Notes under the pieces: generated by a model
The model's database searches: none
The model's input: only the letters and a program-made list of their open reading frames with translations
Told to the model about the DNA's origin: nothing
Shown here: one piece after another, positions 1 through 7,001 of the stretch
How the letters are laid out: each line of letters opens with the position of its first letter
How positions within the stretch are numbered: position 1 is the stretch's first letter
NCBI GenBank assembly: GCA_020027415.1
Contig: JAHRAW010000201.1
Location: 1 to 9,446 of the forward strand
Source: Gammaproteobacteria bacterium
GTDB taxonomy: Bacteria > Pseudomonadota > Gammaproteobacteria > Arenicellales > Poriferihabitantaceae
Direction: 5' to 3'
Length of the DNA: 9,446 bases
Position numbers and translations under genes: made by a program

Positions 1-383
1 ACTTTTTCGCGCGCGGGTTTGGCGGCGCTGTCGGCAACCACAACTTGGCTGCATGCTTTCTCGTCGCTTGCAATTTGTTGGCGGATGTTATGCCGCGCTG
101 CGCTTGCCACTTCGGGAATCAATTCAATTCCGATGCCGTGTCGGCCCAATCTTTTTGCTTCAATCAGCGTGGTGCCGTGTCCTAAAAAAGCGTCCAACAC
201 GACATCGCCTTGTTGGGTGAACCGCCGCATCATTTGATGCGGAATCTGCGGGATAAAATTACCGTGATAAGCGTTATTGTGTGCGCCGCTTTTGTCGCGC
301 CCATGCATAATCCACAAACTATCGGTCACAATATCTTCGTATTGCTTCCATTCTTTTAAATCTAAGTCGTTGATTTTTGCCAT
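1..383 (-). CDS. DNA methylase (N4/N6 type), N-terminal part, cut by window edge
   Basis: The ATG is at 383-381 and 127 codons are visible before the left edge. Residues 61-72 read VVLDAFLGHGTT, which is the SAM-binding motif I (DxFxGxGTT) of DNA adenine/cytosine-N4 methyltransferases. GIGIEL at 83-88 supplies the acidic residue expected after it. The catalytic motif IV (DPPY/SPPY) is not in the first 60 residues, so it must lie beyond the edge; this gives a motif I then IV order, unlike COG0863 enzymes that start with SPPY. The protein would transfer a methyl group from SAM to a base in DNA. Whether a restriction enzyme accompanies it cannot be seen. The gene follows the acyl-CoA ligase on the same strand after 95 bases, with a terminator-like hairpin between. 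The family is fairly sure; target and subfamily are unknown. Confidence 0.85.
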   Translation of the reverse strand, partial: MAKINDLDLKEWKQYEDIVTDSLWIMHGRDKSGAHNNAYHGNFIPQIPHQMMRRFTQQGDVVLDAFLGHGTTLIEAKRLGRHGIGIELIPEVASAARHNIRQQIASDEKACSQVVVADSAAKPAREK

Positions 384-395
384 CGTGTTTTAGTG

Positions 396-431
396 AAAAA
401 TGCGCCGCCGATAAACGCCCGTTTGCCGGCG
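396..431 (-). terminator. Possible rho-independent terminator after the acyl-CoA ligase gene
   Basis: Read on the minus strand, the arms at 431-420 and 417-406 pair over 12 positions with one G-U pair and one mismatch. A run of five T follows at 400-396, five bases after the stem. It starts 48 bases past the ligase stop and ends only 13 bases before the methylase ATG. The formal loop is just two bases, so the innermost pairs would have to open. If it works, the methylase is not simply co-transcribed with the ligase. Confidence 0.45.
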
Positions 432-478
432 ATGCGAAACCATTTTACGAAGCGCTTTGCCAGCCTACGCCCCGACAA

Positions 479-2128
479 TTAAACTGCTAACTTCTTGGCA
501 ACTTCCCGCAGTTTAAATTTCTGCACTTTACCGGTGGAAGTTTTCGGCAGTTCGCCAAACACGACTTTGCTTGGCGCTTTGAAATGGGCGAGATGTTCTC
601 GGCAATAAACAATGAGTTCGGCTTCGGTGAGGGTGGAGTTCGGCGTGGGTTGCACGAAGGCGCAGGGGGTTTCGCCCCATTTTTCATCGGGCTTGGCGAC
701 CACCGCCGCTTCCGACACTTGCGGGTGGCGGTAGAGGCAATCTTCCACTTCAATGGAGGAGATATTTTCGCCGCCGGAGATGATGACATCTTTGGAGCGA
801 TCTTTGAGTTGCAAATAGTTATCCGAATGAAGCACGCCGAGGTCGCCGGAATGAAACCAGCCATCGGCAAACGCACGGGCGGTGGTGCGCGGATTTTTCA
901 GATAGCCCTTCATTACGATATTGCCGCGAAACATGGTTTCCCCCATCTCCAGCCCGTCGCGTTTCACCGCTTGCATGGTTTCCGGGTTATGCACCTCCAA
1001 GCCCTCAAGCGCGTGATAGCGCACGCCTTGGCGGGCGTTTTTTTCCGCCTTCTCGGCGCGCGAAAGTTGATCCCACTGCGCATGCCACGCGCAAATTACC
1101 GCCGGTCCGTAAGTTTCGGTCAAGCCATATACATGCGTAACCCGAAACCCTTTTGCTGCCATGGCGGATAACACCGCCGCCGGCGGCGGCGCGGCGGCGG
1201 TCATCATATCCACTTGCTGAGAGAATTCGCGCTGTTCCTGCTGGGTGGCGTTGATCAGCATATTCATAATGATCGGCGCGCCGCAAAAATGCGTAACCCG
1301 ATGCGCGGCGATGGCTTGATAAATACTTGCCGCGGTCACTTGCCGCAAACAAACGCTGGTGCCGGCAACCGCCGCCAACGACCATGGAAAGCACCAGCCA
1401 TTGCAATGAAACATCGGCAAAGTCCATAAATACACCGGATGATGCGGCATTTGCCAGCCGACCAAATTGCTGAGCGCGTTAAGATAGGCGCCGCGATGAT
1501 GATACACCACGCCCTTCGGATCGCCGGTGGTGCCGGAGGTGTAGTTCAGCGAAATGGCGTCCCACTCATCCGCCGGCGGTTGCCACGCGAACTGCGGATC
1601 GCCGGCGGCGAGAAAATCGGCATACGTGAGATTGCCAAGCGGCGCGGTGGCGGGTTTCGGCGGCGGCGCGCCATCGGTTTCAATATCAATAACCAACTCA
1701 ATGCTCGTCGGCTTGATTTTTACCAGCGCCGCGCGCGCCAATTCCGCTAACTCTCGATCCACCAACAACGCTTTGGCTTCGCCGTGCCGCAGAATAAAAG
1801 CGACGCTGTCCGCATCCAAGCGCGTGTTGATGGCGTTCAGCACCGCGCCGGCCATCGGCACTGCAAAGTGGCTTTCATACATCGCCAACGAATTCGGCGC
1901 GAGAATTGCCACCGTATCGTTCTTACCAATGCCGTGCTGCGCAAAAGCCGACGCCGCGCGCCGACAACGCTGTTCCACCTCCCGCCAGGTCTTCTGCACC
2001 ACTCCATCAATGACGGCGATATGTTGCGGATATACCGAAGCGCTGCGTTCCAAAAAGCCGAGGGGAGTCAGCGGCGCGTAGTTGGCGGCGCATTTTTCCA
2101 AGCCGTCGGTGTAGAGAGTGTTGCGCAT
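479..2128 (-). CDS. Acyl-CoA synthetase (AMP-forming), ANL superfamily, DmdB/AAE-like
   Basis: This 549-residue ATP-dependent ligase adenylates a carboxylic acid and then transfers it to CoA. Family hallmarks are complete: the P-loop YTSGTTGDPKGV at 196-207, HCNGWCFPW at 241-249, the adenine-binding VYGLTETYGP at 333-342, GWFHSGDLG at 423-431 and the hinge DRSKDVIISGGEN at 443-455. The catalytic lysine is K534 in PKTSTGK. Length and the HCNGWCFPW motif resemble plant acyl-activating enzymes and bacterial medium-chain or methylmercaptopropionate (DmdB) ligases. Those groups share these motifs, so the substrate is not determined. No signal peptide is present, so it should be cytoplasmic. The ATG at 2128-2126 lacks a clear ribosome binding site. 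It is divergent from the dehalogenase gene and has a candidate promoter at 2293-2265. Confidence 0.93.
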   Translation of the reverse strand: MRNTLYTDGLEKCAANYAPLTPLGFLERSASVYPQHIAVIDGVVQKTWREVEQRCRRAASAFAQHGIGKNDTVAILAPNSLAMYESHFAVPMAGAVLNAINTRLDADSVAFILRHGEAKALLVDRELAELARAALVKIKPTSIELVIDIETDGAPPPKPATAPLGNLTYADFLAAGDPQFAWQPPADEWDAISLNYTSGTTGDPKGVVYHHRGAYLNALSNLVGWQMPHHPVYLWTLPMFHCNGWCFPWSLAAVAGTSVCLRQVTAASIYQAIAAHRVTHFCGAPIIMNMLINATQQEQREFSQQVDMMTAAAPPPAAVLSAMAAKGFRVTHVYGLTETYGPAVICAWHAQWDQLSRAEKAEKNARQGVRYHALEGLEVHNPETMQAVKRDGLEMGETMFRGNIVMKGYLKNPRTTARAFADGWFHSGDLGVLHSDNYLQLKDRSKDVIISGGENISSIEVEDCLYRHPQVSEAAVVAKPDEKWGETPCAFVQPTPNSTLTEAELIVYCREHLAHFKAPSKVVFGELPKTSTGKVQKFKLREVAKKLAV

Positions 2129-2146
2129 TGGTTGTTAATCGTAGTA

Positions 2147-2156
2147 GGGGGGGGGG
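2147..2156. repeat. Homopolymer run of ten G (ten C on the ligase strand)
   Basis: Ten consecutive G lie 19 to 28 bases upstream of the acyl-CoA ligase start codon, in its leader. Runs of this length are prone to slipped-strand length change. This one is non-coding, so a change would alter leader or promoter spacing rather than reading frame. Confidence 0.9.
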
Positions 2157-2161
2157 TAAAT

Positions 2162-2200
2162 CGGCTGGGGGCGAGCCGGGTAACGAGTCCTCTTTCTCGT
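2162..2200 (-). other. Two small inverted repeats in the ligase leader
   Basis: CGGCT at 2162-2166 is complementary to AGCCG at 2174-2178 (7-base loop), and ACGAG at 2183-2187 is complementary to CTCGT at 2196-2200 (8-base loop). With the adjacent C run they would give the ligase mRNA a structured leader if transcription starts near 2258. Each stem is only 5 bp, so chance occurrence is possible. Confidence 0.25.
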
Positions 2201-2264
2201 CGTTCGCGTCACTGGAAAACATCTCGCTACTCATTGGCAAACTCTGCATGGAATATACATTAAT

Positions 2265-2293
2265 ATTGTAGCATGCTGTCCACTTGGGCTCAA
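2265..2293 (-). promoter_or_regulatory. Candidate sigma70 promoter for the acyl-CoA ligase
   Basis: On the minus strand TTGAGC (2293-2288) and TACAAT (2270-2265) are separated by exactly 17 bases. The -10 matches consensus at five of six positions and the -35 at four of six. Transcription would start near 2258, giving a leader of about 130 bases that includes the C run. Confidence 0.42.
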
Positions 2294-2396
2294 TCGCCCG
2301 CGATCGATTCGCAACCGCAACCGCGCTCTAAATCGGTTTATCATGCGAATGCTCCACCAGCAAACCATAAGCCGCAAACCGCAACGAGGCACATTA

Positions 2397-3083
2397 ATGC
2401 GCACCCCGAAAACCACGCTTGCTTTTGATGTGTATGGCACTTTGATTGACACCGCGGGCGTGGTCGCCGCGTTGCAAAAACTGCTTGGCGCGCGCGCCGC
2501 TGCGGTTGCGTTTTCCGATCAATGGCGCGCCAAACAACTGGAATATACGTTTCGCTATGCGGCGATGGGGCGGTATCGGGATTTCCGCGTTTGCACTCGT
2601 CAGGCGCTTGATTATTGTTGCGCCGCGCCGCCAGCCGATTTTGACGCCGCCACGCGCGACCGCTTGATGGCGCAATACTTGCATCTACCGGCGTTTGACG
2701 ATGTGTTAGCGGGACTCAACCGCGTGGCGGAATCCGGCATGAAAATGTATGCTTTTTCCAACGGCAGAGCGGACGACTTGCAACTCCTGCTAACCCACGC
2801 CGGCTTGCGCGCTTATTTTGCCGCCGTAGTCAGCGTAGATGAAGTATCATCATTCAAGCCGGATCCGGCGGTATATCGCCGCTTCCTCAAACGCGCGCAC
2901 GCCACGGCGGAGCAGAGTTGGCTCATTTCCAGCAACCCGTTTGACATTTGCGGCGCGCGCGCCATCGGCATGCGGGCGGTGTGGTTGCGCTGCAATCCGG
3001 CGGTGGCGTTTGATCCATGGGAGTTCGCCGCCACCCATGAAGTCAATAACTTTACCGCTATGGCAGACATTTTTACCGCCTGA
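2397..3083 (+). CDS. L-2-haloacid dehalogenase (haloacid dehalogenase, type II)
   Basis: This 228-residue HAD-superfamily hydrolase is the usual length for type II dehalogenases, which convert L-2-haloacids to D-2-hydroxyacids. By alignment from memory to L-DEX YL, the key residues are all kept: nucleophile D11 in FDVYGTLID, R44 in WRAKQLEYT, S121 in FSNG, K154 and Y160 in FKPDPAVY, and S178, N180 and D183 in SSNPFD. Phosphatase-type HAD enzymes would have DxD at the nucleophile; here it is DVY. I chose ATG 2397 because GAGG at 2386-2389 is well spaced and the conserved domain starts eight codons later. An in-frame ATG at 2343 would add 18 unsupported residues. The protein is cytoplasmic. The natural substrate is unknown, and some relatives have poor activity on haloacids. 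Confidence 0.9.
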   Translation: MRTPKTTLAFDVYGTLIDTAGVVAALQKLLGARAAAVAFSDQWRAKQLEYTFRYAAMGRYRDFRVCTRQALDYCCAAPPADFDAATRDRLMAQYLHLPAFDDVLAGLNRVAESGMKMYAFSNGRADDLQLLLTHAGLRAYFAAVVSVDEVSSFKPDPAVYRRFLKRAHATAEQSWLISSNPFDICGARAIGMRAVWLRCNPAVAFDPWEFAATHEVNNFTAMADIFTA

Positions 3084-3111
3084 GTATGGCTGCCATTTAC
3101 CGCGCCGGATG

Positions 3112-3120
3112 TGCTACACT
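3112..3120 (+). promoter_or_regulatory. Candidate extended -10 promoter for yajC
   Basis: TGC followed by TACACT forms an extended -10 element 29 bases after the dehalogenase stop. No good -35 is found at 16-18 bases, as is common for extended -10 promoters. Transcription would begin near 3127, leaving a leader of about 60 bases before yajC. Confidence 0.4.
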
Positions 3121-3186
3121 GGATTCTGAAATTTTTCGCGGGTTAGTTAATAATCCAATTTCATCATCAACTTTGTGGGTTGAACT

Positions 3187-3558
3187 ATGAGTTTTTCCAT
3201 TTCCAGTTTTTCCATTGCTTCCATTTCCAGTTTCTTCATTTCCGATGCGTGGGCGCAGGGCGGTATCGGCGGCGGCGGGCTGCTCAGTTTTTTGCCGATC
3301 ATTTTAATTTTTGTGGTTTTTTATCTGTTGCTGATTCGGCCCCAACAAAAACGCGCCAAGCAACACAAAACCATGGTCGCGGAATTAGCCAAAGGGGATG
3401 AAATCGTCACCAACGGCGGGGTGTTAGGAAAAATCACCAATGTGGATGACCACTTCGTCACGGTGGAAATCGCCGCCGAAGTGCGCATCAAAGTGCAGCG
3501 CATGGCAGTCGCGCAGATGATGCCAAAAGGCACGATTAAGACGGCGCGCGCATCGTAG
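3187..3558 (+). CDS. yajC: Sec translocon accessory subunit YajC, with N-terminal extension
   Basis: This 123-residue protein has the YajC layout: a short N-terminus, one membrane helix at about 31-50, then RPQQKRAKQHK at 51-61 and the cytoplasmic GDEIVTNGGVLGKI at 70-83. YajC joins SecDF at the inner-membrane SecYEG channel and supports protein export. SSFFISDAWA at 14-23 aligns with the E. coli start MSFFISDAVA, so about 13 residues are added in front. They come from a duplicated 24-base segment. In many proteobacteria yajC sits between tgt and secD-secF; here none of these is adjacent, and a lipoprotein gene follows. Ribosome binding is weak at ATG 3187. No later in-frame ATG precedes the membrane helix. 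Confidence 0.95.
   Translation: MSFSISSFSIASISSFFISDAWAQGGIGGGGLLSFLPIILIFVVFYLLLIRPQQKRAKQHKTMVAELAKGDEIVTNGGVLGKITNVDDHFVTVEIAAEVRIKVQRMAVAQMMPKGTIKTARAS
3195..3233 (+). repeat. In-frame 24-base-period duplication at the start of yajC
   Basis: TTCCATTTCCAGTTT occurs at 3195-3209 and again at 3219-3233, a period of 24 bases or eight codons. It encodes the serine/phenylalanine/isoleucine-rich FSISSF and ASISSF segments. Confidence 0.85.
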
Positions 3559-3599
3559 GTTGGCCCGGGCGAACGCGCGGTCAGGGCTTGCCAAATATG

Positions 3600-3608
3600 T
3601 GGTAAAGT
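3600..3608 (+). promoter_or_regulatory. Weak candidate extended -10 upstream of the BamC-like gene
   Basis: TGG plus TAAAGT (four of six matches to TATAAT) lies 50 bases before the lipoprotein ATG in the 99-base gap after yajC. There is no convincing -35. Read-through from yajC is an equal possibility. Confidence 0.22.
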
Positions 3609-3657
3609 CATTGTTAAGTAGTTCATCCTTTCTCAGGTTTCACTCAGGCCCATACCC

Positions 3658-4407
3658 ATGACCAAATTGCGTGCTTTTCTTGTTCTGGCGACGGCGTTAT
3701 TGTTGCTGTCGTGTTCCTCCAACCCGCAGCAGGCGGATCACGAAGTAGACCAAGAGGACGCCCGCGGCGAGTTATTTTCGGTGCGGGATTTATTCTCCGA
3801 GCAGGACAGCGGTCGCGCCGCGTTGGCGTTGCCCCCGGATTTGCTCGCCTCCGCCAACGACAAAGTGCGGGCGAACAGCAGCGCCCGCGGCGAGTTGCGG
3901 GTGTTACCCGAAGTGATTGGTGCGACCATTCAATCGGATCAAAACCAGTCGTGGCTGGAGATTGACGCCGAAGTGGAGGTGGTGTGGCGCAAACTAAGCG
4001 AGTTCTGGGCGTTTCAGGGAGTTGACCTCAGCAACTATCAGCCGCAAGCCGGGTTGATGGAAACCGACTGGTTCGCCAACCGCGAAACGAAACCTTCCGG
4101 CGGCGGCATCGTGGCCGGCTTGGTGCAGAACTTCATCGCGCGGCGCACCGCGCTGGATAAATTCGCCTTCCGCCTACAACGCGACCCACCGAACGGCACC
4201 AAATTATTCGTTACCCACCGCCGGCAGGAAAAAATCGCCAAGCAAGCCAACAGCAACCGCCCGATTACCGAATACAACTGGGTGGAGCGCGAGTCGGATG
4301 CGGAAAAAATTGCGCAACTGCTGCAAACCATCGTGCTGTTATTTGGCGCCGGCGGCTCGGATGCGGACGAGTCGGAGTCGGCTGTCGGCGACCAAGAACC
4401 GGCCTAA
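3658..4407 (+). CDS. bamC: BamC-like outer membrane lipoprotein, single-domain form
   Basis: This 249-residue lipoprotein has a charged N-terminus, a hydrophobic stretch and a lipobox LLSC ending at C19, the expected lipidation site. Residues 20-85 are acidic and probably unstructured, with ALPPDLL at 57-63 like the BamD-binding tail of BamC. The segment from about 95 to 230 (SWLEIDAEVEVVWRKLSEFW, then GLMETDWFANR) resembles the BamC helix-grip domain. BamC is an accessory part of the BAM machine that inserts beta-barrel proteins into the outer membrane. E. coli BamC is 344 residues with two helix-grip domains; here only one fits. In E. coli the gene follows dapA; here it follows yajC after 99 bases. 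The BamC family is fairly sure, the function of the short form less so. Confidence 0.85.
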   Translation: MTKLRAFLVLATALLLLSCSSNPQQADHEVDQEDARGELFSVRDLFSEQDSGRAALALPPDLLASANDKVRANSSARGELRVLPEVIGATIQSDQNQSWLEIDAEVEVVWRKLSEFWAFQGVDLSNYQPQAGLMETDWFANRETKPSGGGIVAGLVQNFIARRTALDKFAFRLQRDPPNGTKLFVTHRRQEKIAKQANSNRPITEYNWVERESDAEKIAQLLQTIVLLFGAGGSDADESESAVGDQEPA

Positions 4408-4559
4408 TCCGCCTACGCGCTTAATCGGCAAGCGGCGTGCGCGCGCAACTGCCTCGCGCGCGCAACTGAAATCGAGCACTCGGTTTCGCCGCTTGTGGCG
4501 CGTGCTCGCCGCCCAATGCTTGCAACCCTATTGGCAAGCCGTTGCCCCGCCAACCGCCC
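4408..4559 (+). other. Gap between the BamC-like gene and the glycosyltransferase operon
   Basis: This GC-rich stretch has no clear promoter or terminator. It contains GCGCGCGCAACTG twice, at 4439-4451 and 4456-4468 (17-base period). A 15-codon open frame from ATG 4516 ends in TGA 4561-4563, overlapping ATG 4560 of the next gene as ATGA. That could be a leader peptide coupled to the glycosyltransferase, but it is too short to support from sequence alone. Confidence 0.35.
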
Positions 4560-5774
4560 ATGAACATGCCCGCCCAGAGCCGCTTGGACAATGCGCGGGT
4601 GTTGATGTACAGCCATGACACGTTTGGTTTGGGCCACTTGCGCCGTTGTCGGGCAATCGCGCATGAACTGGTCGGCAAATTCAAAGGAATCTCGGTATTG
4701 ATTCTATCCGGCTCGCCGGTGATCGGCAGTTTTGAATTTCGCGCGCGGGTGGATTTTGTGCGCATTCCCGGGGTCATTAAACTCAAGGACGGCAGTTACA
4801 CCTCGTTGGGATTGCACATTGACCTCAATCAGACCATGGCGATGCGCGAAGCCATCATTCAGCAGACCGCGAAAGTGTTCGCCCCGGATTTGTTTTTAGT
4901 GGATAAGGAGCCGTTGGGGTTGGAAGGCGAGGTAAGCAACACCTTGCATATGTTGCGCGCGCGCGGCACGCGGACGGTGCTTGGCTTGCGCGATGTGATG
5001 GACGACCCGGAATCGCTGCGCAGTGAATGGCATCGAAAATCGGCGTTGGCGGCGGTGGATGACTTGTATGATGAGGTTTGGATTTACGGGCTGGAGGCGT
5101 TTTATCATCCGTTGCAGGGTTTCGCGCTGTCGCCTGAGAGCGCGCGCAAAATCGTTTTCACCGGCTACTTGAAACGCCCCCCGGTGGACGACGCCTTTCG
5201 CCCCTACCGCGACCAGCCCTACATTTTAGTCTCCCCCGGCGGCGGCAAAGACGGCGAGGCAATGGTGGCATTGGTGCTGAAAACTTTGCAGCGCAGCAAG
5301 AGGTTTGGAAACACTGCGGTTGTGGCGGTGGTCGTAGTGTTGGGTCCGTTTATGGATGAAGCGCAGCGCGTGCGCTTCAAACATCGCTGCGCCGATATGC
5401 GCAATATAACGGTGCTGGATTATCATCCGCGCATGGAAAGTTTGATTGAAAATGCCGCCGGGTTAGTCACCATGGGCGGTTACAACACCTTCTGCGAAAT
5501 TTTGAGTTTCAACAAGCCGGCGATTGTGATACCCCGCTACGAACCGCGCGCCGAACAATTAATCCGCGCGCGCCGCGCCGCCGAACTTGGCTTGCTCAGC
5601 ATGTTGGAACCGCAGCACAGCAACGCCGAGAAATTGCTGCCATTGTTGGAGAACCTGACCGCGCAACCTCGCCCGGCGGAAAAATTGCCAGCCGGTATGT
5701 TAGACGGCATGCAACAAGTGTGCGCGCGAGTCACTTCCATGTTAGGCAACGATGCGAAGTCGCACATAAATTGA
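4560..5774 (+). CDS. MurG-like (GT-B) predicted glycosyltransferase, COG4671 type
   Basis: This 404-residue protein is probably cytoplasmic, without signal peptide or membrane helix. The N-terminal domain opens with YSHDTFGLGHLRR at 17-29, the GxGHxxR loop of GT28/MurG-like enzymes. The C-terminal half has the second Rossmann-type domain: SPGGGKDGE at 225-233, then MGGYNTFCEILSFNKP at 305-320 and RAEQLIRA at 330-337, equivalent to the nucleotide-sugar binding segment of MurG. It should move a sugar from a nucleotide donor to an unknown acceptor. ATG 4560 is chosen because a conserved family start begins about 12 residues later; TTG 4542 and ATG 4566 are alternatives, and none has a clear ribosome binding site. 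It is first in a three-gene operon with a paralogue and a polysaccharide deacetylase. Confidence 0.85.
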   Translation: MNMPAQSRLDNARVLMYSHDTFGLGHLRRCRAIAHELVGKFKGISVLILSGSPVIGSFEFRARVDFVRIPGVIKLKDGSYTSLGLHIDLNQTMAMREAIIQQTAKVFAPDLFLVDKEPLGLEGEVSNTLHMLRARGTRTVLGLRDVMDDPESLRSEWHRKSALAAVDDLYDEVWIYGLEAFYHPLQGFALSPESARKIVFTGYLKRPPVDDAFRPYRDQPYILVSPGGGKDGEAMVALVLKTLQRSKRFGNTAVVAVVVVLGPFMDEAQRVRFKHRCADMRNITVLDYHPRMESLIENAAGLVTMGGYNTFCEILSFNKPAIVIPRYEPRAEQLIRARRAAELGLLSMLEPQHSNAEKLLPLLENLTAQPRPAEKLPAGMLDGMQQVCARVTSMLGNDAKSHIN

Positions 5775-5785
5775 GCAATTGAGCA
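5770..5785 (+). repeat. Perfect 8-base tandem duplication at the gene junction
   Basis: ATTGAGCA is present twice in a row. The first copy holds the TGA stop of the upstream glycosyltransferase, the second holds the TTG start of the next one. With one copy, start and stop would overlap as TTGA. Confidence 0.85.
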
Positions 5786-6996
5786 AGTCGGTTCACAACT
5801 TGCGAATTCACATTTATGTGCAGCACTTATTGGGCGGCGGACATGTAGTGCGCATGCGCGCCTTGGCGACCGCCTTAGCGACGGCTGGTCACCGCGTAAC
5901 GCTGATTTGCGGCGGCGTGCCAACCGATCGCCGCGAAGACCGCAACGGCTATGCGTGCTTGCAGTTGCCGGCGATTAAAATTGCGGACGGGGATTTCACC
6001 CAATTATTGCAAGCAAATGATGCGCCGCTGTCGGCCGATTTCAAGCGACGCCGGAGGCAGCAGTTATTGCAACTGGTGCGCGCTGAGGCGCCGCAGGTGT
6101 TGATCATAGAGACCTTTCCGTTTGGTCGGCGCGCGTTGCGCTTTGAATTGTTGCCGCTGTTGCAGATGGTGTCGCGCATGACTCCGCGCCCGCTGACTTT
6201 TTGTTCGGTGCGCGATATTTTGCAATTGCGCAGCGCGGCGCGGTATCGGCAAACGATCGCCGAAGTGCAGGCTTGGTTTGACGCGGTGTTAGTGCATGCC
6301 GACCCGGCGGTATCCACGTTGGCGGACACCTTTCCATTGGCGGCGCAACTGAGCGCCGAGGTTTTTCATTCCGGCTATCTGCATTCGGCAAGTCGCGCGC
6401 GCCAGAGTAGCGGCGGCAACAACGACAATAGCAACGACAACCAATCCCCGGCGCCGATTATCGTCTCAGCCGGCGGCGGCGCGGTTGGTTTCCAATTGTT
6501 GCAAACCGCGCTTGCGGCCAAGCGTGTTAGCCGCATGCAAGACCGAACTTGGCGGATTTTGGTGGGGCCGAATCTGCCGTCAGCGCAATACCACGAACTC
6601 AAAAATCACGCCGACCCGCATATCATCGTGCAACGCAACCGCGCCGACTTTGCCGAATTACTCGCCGCCTGCGCGGTGTCCATTTCCCAAGCCGGCTACA
6701 ACACGGTGTTGGATGCGGTGGCGGCGAACTGCCGTTCGGTGTTGGTGCCGTTTGCCAGGTATGGTGAAACCGAACAGACGCATCGCGCGCAAAAAATGTC
6801 GCAAATGGGCAGGGCGGTGGTGGTGCCAGAACCAGATTTGACGCCGCCGCAACTGGCGGCAGCCATTGAGCGCGCCGCGAACTTGGATTTATCCCATTGT
6901 CGGACCTTAAAAATGGACGGCGCCGCGGCGAGCACCGCCTTCATTGAAGAGTGTTTTGCCCGCCAGCAGCGCGCGCCCACTCCATGCACTCCGTGA
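5779..6996 (+). CDS. Second MurG-like (GT-B) glycosyltransferase, paralogue of the upstream gene
   Basis: This 405-residue protein shares the two-domain GT-B plan of its neighbour: HLLGGGHVVRM at 16-26 (GxGHxxR loop), VSAGGGAVG at 229-237, SQAGYNTVLDAVA at 303-315 and ETEQTHRA at 330-337. The two are clearly diverged, so they probably make different linkages rather than acting as duplicates. A hydrophilic insert at about 210-226, rich in Asn, Asp, Ser and Gly, sits at the linker between the two lobes. The start is TTG 5779, four bases after the previous stop; the next in-frame ATG (residue 26) would remove the conserved loop. Coupled translation is likely. It is predicted cytoplasmic; donor and acceptor are unknown. 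Confidence 0.84.
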   Translation: MSKSVHNLRIHIYVQHLLGGGHVVRMRALATALATAGHRVTLICGGVPTDRREDRNGYACLQLPAIKIADGDFTQLLQANDAPLSADFKRRRRQQLLQLVRAEAPQVLIIETFPFGRRALRFELLPLLQMVSRMTPRPLTFCSVRDILQLRSAARYRQTIAEVQAWFDAVLVHADPAVSTLADTFPLAAQLSAEVFHSGYLHSASRARQSSGGNNDNSNDNQSPAPIIVSAGGGAVGFQLLQTALAAKRVSRMQDRTWRILVGPNLPSAQYHELKNHADPHIIVQRNRADFAELLAACAVSISQAGYNTVLDAVAANCRSVLVPFARYGETEQTHRAQKMSQMGRAVVVPEPDLTPPQLAAAIERAANLDLSHCRTLKMDGAAASTAFIEECFARQQRAPTPCTP

Positions 6997-7001
6997 TTCC
7001 C

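Noticed and set aside
584..1171. Plus-strand open frame of 195 codons
   Set aside because: It lies wholly inside the acyl-CoA ligase, has no recognisable motif and is explained by antisense reading of a GC-rich gene.
1554..2081. Plus-strand open frame of 175 codons
   Set aside because: Antisense to the acyl-CoA ligase, low-complexity Ser/Arg/Ala composition and no family signal.
2343..2396. Longer dehalogenase start at ATG 2343
   Set aside because: No ribosome binding site there, extra residues match nothing in the family, and ATG 2397 has a well-placed GAGG.
4298..4618. Open frame of 106 codons spanning the end of the BamC-like gene
   Set aside because: Overlaps both flanking genes in a different frame, is Arg/Ala/Pro-rich and shows no domain.
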